A stretch of 64,000 nt of DNA. It comes from Euryodendron excelsum. Taxonomy: Eukaryota > Streptophyta > Magnoliopsida > Ericales > Pentaphylacaceae. Under the pieces are notes generated by a model, which saw nothing but the letters and a program-made list of their open reading frames with translations, searched no databases and had not been told where the DNA came from. This document shows positions 12,512 through 23,900 of this stretch, in pieces (the first letter of the stretch is position 1; every line of letters begins with the position of its first letter). Both the position numbers and the translations under genes were made by a program. The stretch covers positions 39,491,001-39,555,000 of the forward strand of contig CM065387.1 of assembly GCA_033060915.1 (NCBI GenBank), in the 5' to 3' direction.

Positions 12512-15180
12512 AGACTTAGATGGTTAGGCCGTTAGTCATGTCTTTTACCCTTCACCCATGTAGAGTCTTCAATTAACTTGTTTAATCCTTTTCACTTTAA
12601 ATTTGCAAAACCAAATTTTCAAAATTATTTTCAAACAAAAAAAACATGCATTTATTTATATTGTCTTGTATTAAGTTTGTCATCCACATACCAACTCTTG
12701 CATCTTTGTTTTGTAGGGGCGCTTTGTGTTTAAATTTTATTAACTGCCATGCATGAATGTGATGAATAGGATGAATGGGAGTTGTTGGGCTCTTTCCTCC
12801 GCTTTCAAAAATCACACACACACTGCATGTGCACCTGTATTTTGCATACTTGCATTTTACCCTGATATGTCCCTTCTAGTTAGAAAGGGGGAATGGTATA
12901 TTGGTTGTGGGCAAGATGCTGTGTCAGTTTCTTCGCTTACGGCCTCTTGATGGTTCCCCGCTCAGATCACCAACCAATCATGGCACCACCTCGGGGAGTA
13001 GGCCTAGGTTTGAAGATCCAGAGACCGAGCCTTTTTAGGACGCATTAGTCAACCCTCAACCTCATGCTCATATAGACACCATGCATAGCCAAACCTCTGC
13101 CGGATTTAAGACACGCACATTGTTTTCCAAAACCATGGAGGAAAGGGCGACTGCTCTTATTTTCATTTATACATGTTTACTCCTGTTGTTATAATGACTG
13201 TATTCTTACTGTTATAATGACTGTCTAACTGCTCATACATGCATATGTATTTCAGCTGTATTCTCTTTCCTTATACTCTATGTATCCATTCTCATGCATT
13301 CTATATTCCATGTTAAGACAAGAGTTCCAAGTAACTCAAGTCACTGTATTCTCATGCATATGATCAACCCATTGAGAGTGACACCAAGGTCGCTCTCCCT
13401 TGCATTAGACCTACCCAAACCCTAAGGGTTCCCACGTTAACCCTAAGAAATCACTGCATGCATTTTTAAGTCATCTCATAAGAGGGGCCCCAATCCCTCT
13501 ATGCTCACAGAGATAGGGTTGCCAAGAAGACAAGGGGCAATCAATTAACAAGGTCTCTCAGTGACCTCCTTGACATTGTATCCAAAGAAGGCAAATCCGA
13601 ATACTCAAGAGTAGTTTAGGATTTCTAATGTAAAAGTAGATAGGTGGAACCCCCAAATGAAAATGTTCCCCTTCCGCCTGTTAAAATGTATTTCAATTTT
13701 TTTGTATCTAAAACCTAAAGTTAAATGTATTTCTTTATTTTCCTTGAGCAAATGGATGGATGAATATGCGAATGGATGAAGTTCTCCAACTGACATTAAG
13801 GTATCTGCATACAGGGGCAAATCCCATATCTTCAAAAGTGAGCAAACGCATCATGTTTAGTTTCTCTCAAGTAGGGGCACCTCTAGGACATGCATTGCAT
13901 AAAAATTTTCAAGTCAAGGCACTAACTTCTCTTTTGTTTCTTGTCTTCTGTCCTCCCCCTTCTCATCTCCAAATACCAAGAGAATCGAAGGCAAACGCAA
14001 GACAAGAATGGGGTTTTCTAAATCACTCACTTACTATCATCATATTGCTTACACGTTCATTTCTTTTATGCTCATGTACCCCTAACGATTCCAAGACAAG
14101 AGTTCTAAGAAACTCAAGTCATTTCATTCTCATGCATCTAATCAACCATAGATAGAAAGGAGTAATCCAATCTCATGTTAATCGAACCTACCAAAACTCC
14201 TAAGGGTTCTTAAACCCTAAGGATTCATGGCATGCATAGAACCATATCTCGAGAGAGGCCCAAATCTCTCTCAATCCATGGAGGCGGGATTACTTAAATA
14301 AGGGAACATCAACCGGCCCACGTCAAAGAGGTATTGTATTGCATAATAAGGGCAGGGCAAAACCCTACCTCCAAAATGGACTTGTCATCATGCCTAGATC
14401 TCCTCAAAGAAGAGACCTTCATAGGACATGCATCGCCTAGAACCTCCAACTCCACATGCTGATTGCATTCTATTTTTCTTTTTCTTTTTGTAGGTCAGAG
14501 AGCACGATTGAATTCATGAAATCCCTCTAGCACCTCACCAGATTCAAACTCATGGGAAGATAAGCCTGGTTGTTAGAAGAGGTTGAACTTACATCAAGGA
14601 GTAAGAAGAACTAACCATCCATCTGCAAGACGTTACCTCCCCACCATGCCGCGACAATCACCGTCCATACAGAAAAAGGCTTCGTCGTTTGCAAAGTTCT
14701 ATCAGACACGTGCATTACTACAAAAGAATCTCCTAACTTCCGAATGCATGCCAAACACCGCAAGAGATCTGTCAATCTGCCCTCCGTCATTTGGTGATAC
14801 ACGCGAAGAATGAAATGCCAAAGAAGCTGACAGTTCCAAAACCCTGCCAGGGGTTCTCACCAAGAGATCCACAAGAAAAGGGAGATTTTCACAAAATTCA
14901 TCTATTTTCTTTTCGTCTTTCTATTTCTCGTATGTCTTCTTTAAATAAACATTGCATGCCATGTAATCACTTTTGTAAATGAAAATAGGTAGTTCCTAGT
15001 TTATCCCCTTTGTTTCATACTCCTGTGGACAATTGTCACATTTAAGGATTCTTCCCCATTTGGTAAATGACTTGACTTGAAGAATGGGATAGCATAGGCC
15101 ACCCATTTAAAGGGGGTTAAAACCTTTGAGAGACAAAGAGAGAGCGAGAGATAGGAGGAAGGTAGTGGTGTGAATTTCAT
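12512..15180 (+). mobile_element. Leader of the second element; no gag or pol recognisable
   Basis: 12512-13930 is collinear with the leader at 2638-2718 plus 7085-8400. A block at about 13310-13460 (aagacaagagttc...ctcaagtcac...ccctaagggtt...gcatgcat) recurs at about 14088-14250, so the leader carries an internal duplication of roughly 780 bp. A pyrimidine run ending in tag lies at about 14468-14492 and resembles a splice acceptor. After it, to 15180, there are only short unassigned frames, for example 14583-14813. The absence of gag and pol in an element with LTRs this long suggests a LARD-type non-autonomous derivative. Confidence 0.55.
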
Positions 15181-15284
15181 TGAAAAGACGACTCTTGCGT
15201 GATATCTTGGCTAAGCGATAGACAGCCGAGTCCTCGAAATGATGAGAAGCTGTTGTTTTATTTATCCTAAATAAACACTACCCC

Positions 15285-15830
15285 TGCTCAGCCCACTAGA
15301 GCCGTAATTGATTTTTATTTAGATGTCCCCAAACCAATAACCATCCCCCACACTGGGATAAGCATAGAGTAGTTGATGTGATAGAATATGTAGGGGTTCA
15401 CTAGCTGAAACACATCATCCCTAGGAATATTATCTAAATTTTGTACAAAGGCTTTATGGACTAAGCAATTCAATTTGAAATGATTAGAGGTCCTCAATTC
15501 TATTACTATACACAAAAATATCCCTTTTGCTTAACCCACTAGTGCCTCGCAAAAAACGAAAGTTTTTTTGTCAACCCCGATCCGAAACCATCCCCCCACA
15601 CTAGGGCAGATAGGCAGCAGGAGATCTAGCAGAGAATGTCATCAACCATCAAGCTGAAGTAACGTAGAGGCTCTATGGATCAAGCAATCTTGTTCAAAAT
15701 GAAGAGAGGCCCTCATTTCATTTCTTATACAGTTAAAGGCAACCCTTGTCAAACCTATTGCGCCAGTTACCTTTTTCTAGAAAGAAACCCCAACCTAGGG
15801 ATCACTACCCACAATGGGTTAAATTGAAAT
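15285..15830 (+). repeat. Diverged tandem repeats in the internal region (period about 215-247 bp)
   Basis: Related units carry the words cccactag, accatcccccacactggg, catcatcc and tatggactaagcaattcaa followed by gaggtcctcaattctatt. The accatccccc landmark sits at 15340 and 15587, with a weaker ctacccacaatggg equivalent near 15803. The array lies between the leader and the antisense ORF, and a run of about 22 A follows (about 15953-15974). Tandem arrays in the 3' part of the internal region are a described feature of Tat/Ogre elements and a known source of plant satellites. Confidence 0.6.
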
Positions 15831-16116
15831 GCTAAGAAAAGGATCTGAGAGAAAGAAGTTGTGGAAATGTTTGTATCGCAGAAAGTAAAAAAAAAGGAAG
15901 AAATAGAAAAGCAAAGAGAAAAAGCTACCACAGGGCAAGTAAAAAGAAATATAAAAAAAAAAAAAAAAAAAAAAGAGGAAGAAGAAAGAAAATGAAGAGG
16001 CAACTCTGTTAGAAGGTCAAGGATCAAACTACAAGAAAGGTGAACTCCTTGAAGAATATATAGTTATTCAAAGGTGATCCTAGGTAACAAAGAAGCCTAG
16101 TAGAAGCAATAGATTC

Positions 16117-16790
16117 GAGCCTTTATCCTTTCTTGTAAAAAACCTAAAACCGTGGCATACATTACAACCCTACTAAAGTCCACTCTGATTGAAAAAAGAT
16201 TGCTTGATCTAAATGAGCCAGACGTGTTGCTGATGCTAGAGGAGGATATCAGGGAATGAAACCCCGTTAGAAGACCAACTAAGGATGGTCTAAACCCTAC
16301 TAAAAATAGCATCAAATTTGAGCCTACGTAGCCTTTTCATTCATAAATCCCTTAACCTAACCTACATTACAGTCCAAATTAAAGTCCTCTTTGATCAAAG
16401 AAAATTACTTAGTCCAAATAAGCCTGAACAATACCAAGACAAGTAGGATAAGAAAGGAGAATTGGGGAGCAATGCAGGGGCAATCTCATGCTCCAAAGTG
16501 TGCTCAGATGGTTTTGGTTTAAGCAACCCACTAAAAGAAAATCTTTGAATCTAAATATCCCTTTGTTTCTTACAACCCCTAAACCTAGCCTGCATTACGA
16601 TCCTAAAAGAAGTCTTCTCGGATTGAGGGCTTAGCTGTTTATCGCTCTCCAAACGGCATGCGAGTTGTCGCTCTAGCCACGGTGGCATTTTTAAAATTTG
16701 AAAAAAAAAAAAACCAGGTGAGGTCAGAAACACCCCAAACAGCAATCCTGTAGAAAGTAAGGACATGATAGCAAACTTAATAGGTCAAGA
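16117..16790 (+). repeat. Second diverged tandem array (three units, about 203-230 bp)
   Basis: Units begin at about 16117, 16320 and 16547. Each reads roughly gagcct..atcc..ttcttgtaa..cctaaaacc..g..tacattacaa.ccta..aaagtc..ctctgattgaa. Divergence between units is substantial, so the array is old or was never homogenised. Short open frames on either strand in this interval are repeat shadows. The following stretch to about 17340 is AT-rich, with repeated tgcattcataaaa words and no gene. Confidence 0.6.
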
Positions 16791-17377
16791 TCCCTGGAGA
16801 ATGGTGCACATGCTATCACACCTCGATAAGAATGGGACAAAACTAAATGGGGCAGAATCCTGAGAGTATGGGCCCTGGGGCAATCCTAGGACATTCTTTG
16901 TAAATGGTTTATATACGTGTAGTATAATGCATCCATGATATGTATAACCTGTACATCTATTAAATTCCTGTGTAATTTGTATCTATTTATGTATTCATCC
17001 AAGGCATGACATGCAGTCAATTCCATTTCTGTATATTCATTCATCCAAAAAGTATAACATTGCATTAAAATTCATTTCTGTATGAACCTGTGCATTCATA
17101 AAATATGTATATCAAAAAAGTAGGACATACAAAATAAGTTATACATCTAATTCCATGTGCATTCATAAAAATAAAAAAGGGATATAACAAGCATTCACCC
17201 CTTTACCTGTGCACTTTTAGAATCGGCATAAGTAAACTATTTTTGTACAAAAACTAACTCTATGTCCTTCCCCCTATCTCAAATAAGAAACAGGAAACAA
17301 GGTAAAGCGCAAAAAGGAGCTAAAGCCACCACTCAGATATTTACAGTATCGTTACACACCTCAAAAAGCTTAGATTT

Positions 17378-18200
17378 TCATGACCGACAAGAAATAGAGA
17401 AATAGGTCAAAGGCCCACCCTCGACCTCCCTAATCACATGATTCCTGACTCGAGATACCATGTATGCTGAAAAAGAAGAGCAATGGATAACTATCCAATC
17501 ACCCAAAGCTGGAATATTGGAGCACATCCCCGAAATGAACATTGACCCCTGCTGGAGTCCGATAAGGCTCACGAAGGTCTCTCCCACAACCATAGGAGCA
17601 TGGGAGTGCCCCTCACGAATCTTGACAAGCAGTGCACATAACCGACAATCGACCAAGTCATCTCGCTCGGCAAAAATATCAACAAGTTCAGGAGAAGCAG
17701 AGCTAGGGCTACCATGGAGAAATGGACCAATCTTGAGAAGTATGCCAATCCCTTATCCGTCGCAAACTCAAAATGAAAGAAACAAGAACTTCATTGGGAC
17801 ATAAGGAAACTAGGGCAGCAGATTAGAAGAAAAGGCTGCAAAATGGAGCCCAAGCTGAAAAGAGACAATCGTGATGTAGTCATCAGAAAAAGTAGGTCCC
17901 ATAATGTCAGTTGAACCATCCCGAGGACCTCAGAAGAAGCCATACTCATAGGGAGTAGGGGCAAGCTCACATTTCCCAAAATGGAAGAGAGACAGGTTAG
18001 GTGGCCAAAAGGGAACCACTGTCAGAAAACAAGCTACACTAATAGGAGAGAAGTTATGTAACCAAAGGACCAGCGAAAATGTCTTACTCATTTCGAGGAT
18101 ACCCGTCATACCAAATCCGTAGTCAGCTCAAAATAGCGTCGGCCATCCCAAAAGTCAAAAGTGGAAAATCTTGACGTCCATCTCATCCTCGAAGGCTGGC
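17378..18200 (-). pseudogene. Decayed antisense ORF, plant-mobile-domain-like
   Basis: Reading the minus strand from about 18200 down to 17378 gives protein-like sequence spread over several frames with scattered stops. A first block has WPPNLSLFHFGKCELAPTPY followed by YEYGFF and YITIVSFQLGL. A second block, open at 17378-17656 and extending upstream to about 17760, has VDCRLCALLVKIREGHSHAP then VVGETFVSLIGL. The order resembles transposon-associated plant mobile domains (PMD or DUF7745-like), which Tat-lineage retrotransposons are known to carry as extra ORFs, sometimes antisense between pol and the 3' LTR. The family assignment is inference. A remnant of a separate host gene is the alternative. 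Confidence 0.4.
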
Positions 18201-18539
18201 TCAATTGGAGGGAAGGGGTCGACTGGAAGCCTACTCCCTTCTCCCACTCTGGCTAGAAGGTGCTTGATTGGCAGAGTGTTGACTACCCCTAGAGCTGCTG
18301 GAGTTGCCAACAGAATCTGTCTGGGCCACCTTCCCGAAGCAGTGTCTCCCCTTGGAACCGTCATTACCAGCATATGCCGTCCTGAAAGGTGAATCAAGGT
18401 AAGAGGTATTAATACATGGTATATGCAGTTCAAAAGATAAGAAATAAAAGCAAGAAAAAAATTAATAATCATAATAACCAAAGATAAAATATAAATGAAA
18501 ATGAATGACACAACTTTCATATAAAATCTACTCAAACCA

Positions 18540-19286
18540 ACTTAAAGGGTTTCTTAAACTGTTCATTCAAAGGTTCTTTTCTAAAATCAACTCTCAAAGG
18601 TTTCTTAAAAAGTTATTTTTCCAAAAACAATTCTCAAAAAGTTTCTTAACTTTGTCCCTTTAGAAGTTTCTTTTTCAAAATCAGTTTCCTAGGGGTTTCC
18701 TATTATTTTCCTCTAAAATTTTTCAAAAATCTTTCTTCTAAAAGTTCCTTTCCGAAATTGATTTTCAAAAGGTTTTCTAATTTTCTCTTCTAAAAGTTCA
18801 TCTTCAAAATCACTTCTTAAAATTAAATTCTAAGGTTGCTAAATGTTTCCTCCCCAAATCTACTTCAAAAATGAAGGTCAAAAATCATTTTCAAAATCAA
18901 ATCTCAATTTTTTCAATCCATCTCTAAGCTTTTCTGATTCAGTTCTTTAAGAAAATTTCTTTTCCAATCAGGTTCAAGATTCTCCCAAACTCTTCAAATC
19001 CTGTAGCAGTGTCGAACTAGTAGTTTGTTGGTTTTGATCCTAAGCCTGGTGCCACTCCTAATGGCGCCAAGCCAGATTTGCCAAATGCACCACTCCTAGT
19101 GGTGCCAGTTTCAAATTCTGGGCAGTTTTGCCCTTTTTCCCATCAAAACTCATTTTCAAAGGCCTTTTGGGCCTAATATCCATTTTCGAGCCCCCGTTGT
19201 CAAAAATTTTCAAAGTCCGTCCCTCCTACCGCCTCACGGTTAACATAGGGCTCTTACTCTATCATTTTCTGTCTTTGACAAGCAAA
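18540..19286 (+). mobile_element. 3' untranslated internal region before the polypurine tract
   Basis: No gene is visible. 18540-18980 is a G-poor run of tttctaaaa/ttcaaaatc words like those inside the LTRs. 19046-19107 carries the gtgccactcctaatggcgcc and caccactcctagtggtgcc palindromic motifs that reappear in the U3 of the 3' LTR. The segment ends in the polypurine tract. Confidence 0.5.
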
Positions 19287-19306
19287 GACAGAAAAAAGAG
19301 GGGCAG
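19287..19306 (+). other. Polypurine tract before the 3' LTR
   Basis: gacagaaaaaagaggggcag is almost pure purine and lies one base upstream of the TG that starts the LTR at 19308. This is the position and composition needed for plus-strand priming in LTR retrotransposons. It confirms the plus orientation of the element and fixes the LTR start. Confidence 0.8.
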
Positions 19307-19518
19307 TTGTAAGCACCCCATTTTTTATCATTCGGCAGTCTACGGTCCGTCCAGACTTGTATTCAAGTCAATGTGGACATATTTTGAGTCAAATCGACTT
19401 TTGAAGTCTTATCCCGTCTATCCATCGCTCCGCGGGCCCACCAGGTTCAAATAGAGGCAAAATGACCAAAATGCCCAAAATGCCCTTAGGGGCATTGTTC
19501 GGTCCAATTCCATTTCAA

Positions 19519-19655
19519 GCGCATCTTTCTGAAGACGGTAAGTCCCCTTTCCAATTCCAAATCAAGCGCATCTTTCCGAAGACGGTAAGTCTCCTTTCCA
19601 ATTCCATCAGGCACATCTTTCCGAAGACGGTAAGTCCCCTTTCCAATTCTAATTC
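19519..19655 (+). repeat. Three tandem 45-47 bp units in U3
   Basis: gcgcatctttctgaagacgg at 19519 recurs at 19566 and, as gcacatctttccgaagacgg, at 19611. Each copy is followed by taagtcccctttccaattcc. Lying upstream of the promoter, these are candidate enhancer repeats, as often found in LTR U3 regions. Regulatory function is inferred. Confidence 0.75.
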
Positions 19656-20796
19656 CAATTCCAATCCCTCTCTCGAGACAGTTGATTCCTCGAGATGGTA
19701 ATTCTATCCAATCCAGCACGTTGTCTGAAGAAAATCTCTTCGGAATGGTAAGTCTCTTTAAACCTGTTGACCAGGACAAGACCCCAAGTCCCCTAGATGG
19801 TAGAACGGTCCACCTTTGGCGCCTGCTAACCCGCCAATGCAGAAATGTCCGTTTAGGCATGCCTTCTGAGAAAGTTGACTTCTCAGGCGCTAAGTTCCTT
19901 TAGCAGCTTCCCGAGATCAGGCAGTCTCTGGAATGATCGCAAACTGTCAGAGTAGCGAAAATACTCGCAAACATCGCAACCGTCAGAGTAGTAGAAATAC
20001 TTGTAAATAGGTCGATATAGGGAATTGCCAACAAACCCCTGTATCACGAGACCGAGGTCAAAGTGGCCGAAACACTCAAAACCCAGGTCAACACCAGTGC
20101 CTGCTAGCCCACTTCGGTGAAAAATGACCAAACTGCTCCTAGGGCCATTTTTAGCACGTTTCTCGAGAGCACACCTAAGTTCTCAGAACGATAAGTCCAC
20201 CCTTCCTAGATCGTCCCAGAGATGATCCGGCATGACTAAGTGCCCTCCAATCCGTTTTGGGTCAATTCTGAGACTTTTCGATCAAAAAGATAATCATTTT
20301 GCCCCTAGGCATCCGAACGCCCCGAGGACCACACCGGCTCTGGGTATCAAACCTATAACCTCCTGAGAATGCCTTTTATAGTATTCCCGGCTTTCCTCTA
20401 TCTTTTCGGATCATTCCGAGTCAGTTCTGGCGAACCCGGTGCAAAATAACTGTTTTGCCCCTAGTGGGCCGGTCACCTTTTCCAACCACATCGGCTCTCG
20501 GTATCAAACCAACAACCTTTGGGAACATTCTAAATAATGTTTCCATATCTCAAATCTTCTTTCAAGACGTTCCAAGTCCATCTCGGCAGTTTTCTGGCCC
20601 GGTTGACCATTTTGCCCCTAATGGCCCGGTCAATCCTTCTGACACATCCTATCTTCATTTTTCAAGTCAAATACCTCTGGGACACTGTTCTAAGATACGT
20701 TGTTCCAAGCTAAAAATTGCATGGTAGTCACTAGTACAGGCACCCAAATCTTCCCAAGATACGTTGCTTGTCGACCTTAAAACTTTCCTAACTGGC

Positions 20797-20857
20797 TGGC
20801 GCCACTAGTAGTGGCGCCAAGCCAAGAAATGGCCTGGCGCCACTCCTAGTGGCGCCA
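20797..20857 (+). repeat. Pair of GGCGCC palindromes just upstream of the LTR TATA box
   Basis: Two near-perfect 23-nt palindromes, TGGCGCCACT-centre-AGTGGCGCCA, occupy 20797-20819 and 20835-20857. Single GGCGCC words follow at 20874 and 20900. They end about 65 bp before the TATA box at 20921. Similar diverged copies stand just before the polypurine tract (about 19046-19107). They could bind a dimeric factor or form hairpins. The truncated 5' LTR has lost both palindromes. Confidence 0.75.
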
Positions 20858-20920
20858 AGAGGAAATTTGGCCTGGCGCCAAAAGGAAATTTGGTAACAGG
20901 CGCCAAGTCTATCCCATCTC

Positions 20921-20928
20921 TATAAATA
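20921..20928 (+). promoter_or_regulatory. LTR promoter TATA box (3' LTR)
   Basis: TATAAATA in ctctataaatacagagcc, the same as in the 5' LTR. Transcription from here would read rightward through U5 into the Athila remnant at 24308. Confidence 0.6.
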
Positions 20929-23900
20929 CAGAGCCTCCTTCAGTGTGAAAATGGTCCGCAAACTCAGTTTAAAAACCCTAATATTCTATATACAAAGCTC
21001 GTAGCCCCCCCTAAACCCTAGCTTCTCTAGGTTTTCCAAACCCTAGCCACCATACACAAACCCTAGCCTCCTATACACTCATACACACTCCCATATACTT
21101 ATACACTAGCCTCCAACCCTCCATTGAAGACTTGGATTGCTGCAACTCGAAGCACTCGAAGACCAAGACAAAGCTCTCGAAGACTGAAGCGAAGACCGAA
21201 GAAAAAGCAAGAAAGAAAGGCACGTAAAGCAAATTGAAATAAACAAGAAATATGGTAGGTTTTCTCTTTAAGTTTCTATACTTCCCCCCTCTCTCTTCTC
21301 CCTCCTAACCCACTTGAGTTTTCTCTATTTTAATCCCTTATCCTCTTCCCTCCTTTCTTTGCATGCTTGAAACAAGGGGATTCCCGGTCCATGTGTACGA
21401 TTGGACTATTGGAGGGTCACCGTGTCAGGGGCTTTCTTTTAATCTAACCCGAGACCACGTGAGTTCAGCCCCCTTGATTATGTGATGAAGTCTTGACCTT
21501 GAATGTTCACGACCCCAATTTGCATTGTGCATATCATTATCTTGCATTCTTCCAAAAATTGTTTTCAAACTTGTTTTCAAATCTTGCATTAAACTTGTTT
21601 TCAAAATTGCATCAAAATCTCCTTTTTTTAAAACTTATTTTCAAAATCATAATCCTAGGGTAATTCTACCCTTTCCATGACTAGGATTGCTTTAGGAAAG
21701 TGTTACATTTAAAGTGACCGATATGGTCTATATTTTCAACTCCTTGTTGTTTTCAAAACCACTTTCTTAAAGTGGTTCTAAATTTCTTATGGGTAAAATT
21801 GCTTTAGGAAAGTGAGACGTTTTCATACTTTCCAAAAAAAACTCTCTTTTCAAAAATCTTTTCCTAAAACTCTCTTTTCCAACATGCTTTCCAAAAGCTC
21901 TTCTTTCCAAAATTATTTTCTAAAAACTCTTTCCAAAAATCTATTTTTCAAAACTTCTCTTTTCAAACTCCTTCTCAAAACACTCTCCTCAAAATTCGCT
22001 TTAATAAAAACTCTTTCCTAAAAGCTTCTTCCAAAATTTTGTTTCCAAAACTCTCTCAAAGTTTTACTTTCCAAAAACTTCATTCCTAAAACTCTTTTCA
22101 AATTCACTTTCTAAAAACTCCTCACTAGATTTTCTTTTCAAAAACTCTCTCTTTTCAAAATCTACCTTGTAGAAACTCCTCTCTAGGATTTCCTTTCAAA
22201 AATCTTCCTTTCCAAAAACTCACTTTCCGAAAAATTTCTTTTATTGGTGCCCAAGTCAAGCCCTAGAACCACAATTAGGAAACCCTAATTTTCCTTCTCA
22301 AAAATATGATTTTCAAACTTACCTTAAAACCTCGGTTTCCAAAATCTCCCTTTTCATATCCGAAGTATACATATTTTCTACATCAAAACTATATATTTCC
22401 AAAACCTATTTTCTACGTCAAAACTATAGTCTTTCAAATCTAGGGTTTCTCAAAACTTCCCTTTCCAAATCCTTGTTAAATCCAATCTTCCCTTTTAGGA
22501 AACTAGATCCAATCCTCCGTTTTTGGAAACAAAATCAAATCTTCTCTTTTAGAAACAAAATCTAATCCTATATTTTAGGAAATAAGAATCTTAACCCTTC
22601 TTAGTCCAAATCTTTCCTAATTCAAATCCTTCCTAATCTTCTATTTTCCTAAATCTTAAGTTTCCAAAACTTGAACATAAATATCTTTCCTAAATTTTAA
22701 AACTCAACTTCCACATCTTTCCTAATTCAACCATTTCCTAATTCTATCAATTTTCAAATCTTAGCTTTCCAAATCTAAGTTTTCAAATCTTTCCTAAACT
22801 CAAACCTTTTTTAATCTCAAGATCTTCTAAAACTCTAAAACTTTCTAAATCCTAAACTTTCTAAATTTCAAATCTTTCGAAATTCGAAGTTTTCTAAATT
22901 TAAAACTTTCTTAGGTTAAATCTGTCTAAACTCAAAACTTTTTTACTTTCAAAACTTTCATATTTCAAAACATTCCAAATTCAAAACTATCCTATTTTGA
23001 AAACTTTCTAAATTCGAAACTTTCTTAAGTTAAAACTTTCTTAAATCGAAATTTTCCTAAAGTGAAACCTTTCCTTTTTTTAAAACTTTCCTAATTCGAA
23101 ACATTTCCTAATTTCGAAACTTTCCTGAAATAAAACTTTCCTTTTTCAAACCTTTCTTAAAACGAAACTTTCCTATTTTGAAACTTTCCTAAATTGAAAC
23201 TTTCCTAATTTGCATCTTTCCTAAGTTCCAACTTTTCAAATCTTCCAAGTCCAACATTCGAGTTAAATCTTTTCTAAAATATTTCCAAGTCAAGTCCAAT
23301 CCTTTTTTTCTAAGTTTCTAAGTCTAGGTTTCCTAAAACCAAGTCGTTCAAAACCAATCTTTTCAAATCTTCTACTCAAAGACCAAATTTCCTATTCTTC
23401 CAATTCCAATTCGAATTCCAACTCCAACTCTCTTCCAAATCAACTATTCTATTTCTAATCGGACTCTTGTCCGAACTACGACTAACTTAATTCCTCCAAA
23501 AGGATACGTAGGCAACCCTCATGGGTGCTGTCACCACATTTTTCAAGTTTCTAATTCCACAACATGTTTCAAGTTTCTATTTCTACAAAATCTTTCCAAA
23601 TCTCCAACCTATTTTCAAACTTCCAATTCCAAATTTTTATTTCCAAATCTCTATTTTCAATTTCCAAAACCTTCTTTCCAAATTCAAACTTCTATCTCTT
23701 TCTTTTCAAATCAAATCAATTTCTTTTCAAAATCTATTTTCAAATCAAATCTCTCTTATCTTACACTTGCATATCATGCATCATGTCTTTTTAAATATTT
23801 TTTTTCAAAGTGGATAGGATTGGTCATTTGTTAGTTAAAGACTCTCATAGGTGAATCTAGGGTAAATAGACATGTAGGTACAACAAGGGCGGGATAGGGT

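Noticed and set aside
19486..19860. Minus-strand open frame of 124 codons
   Set aside because: It is a translation of the U3 tandem units and their flanks; periodic residues reveal the repeat.
23521..23817. Overlapping Phe/Ser-rich open frames in LTR U5
   Set aside because: Products of G-poor ttccaaattc sequence; the same happens at 6373, 10045, 11733 and 21812.
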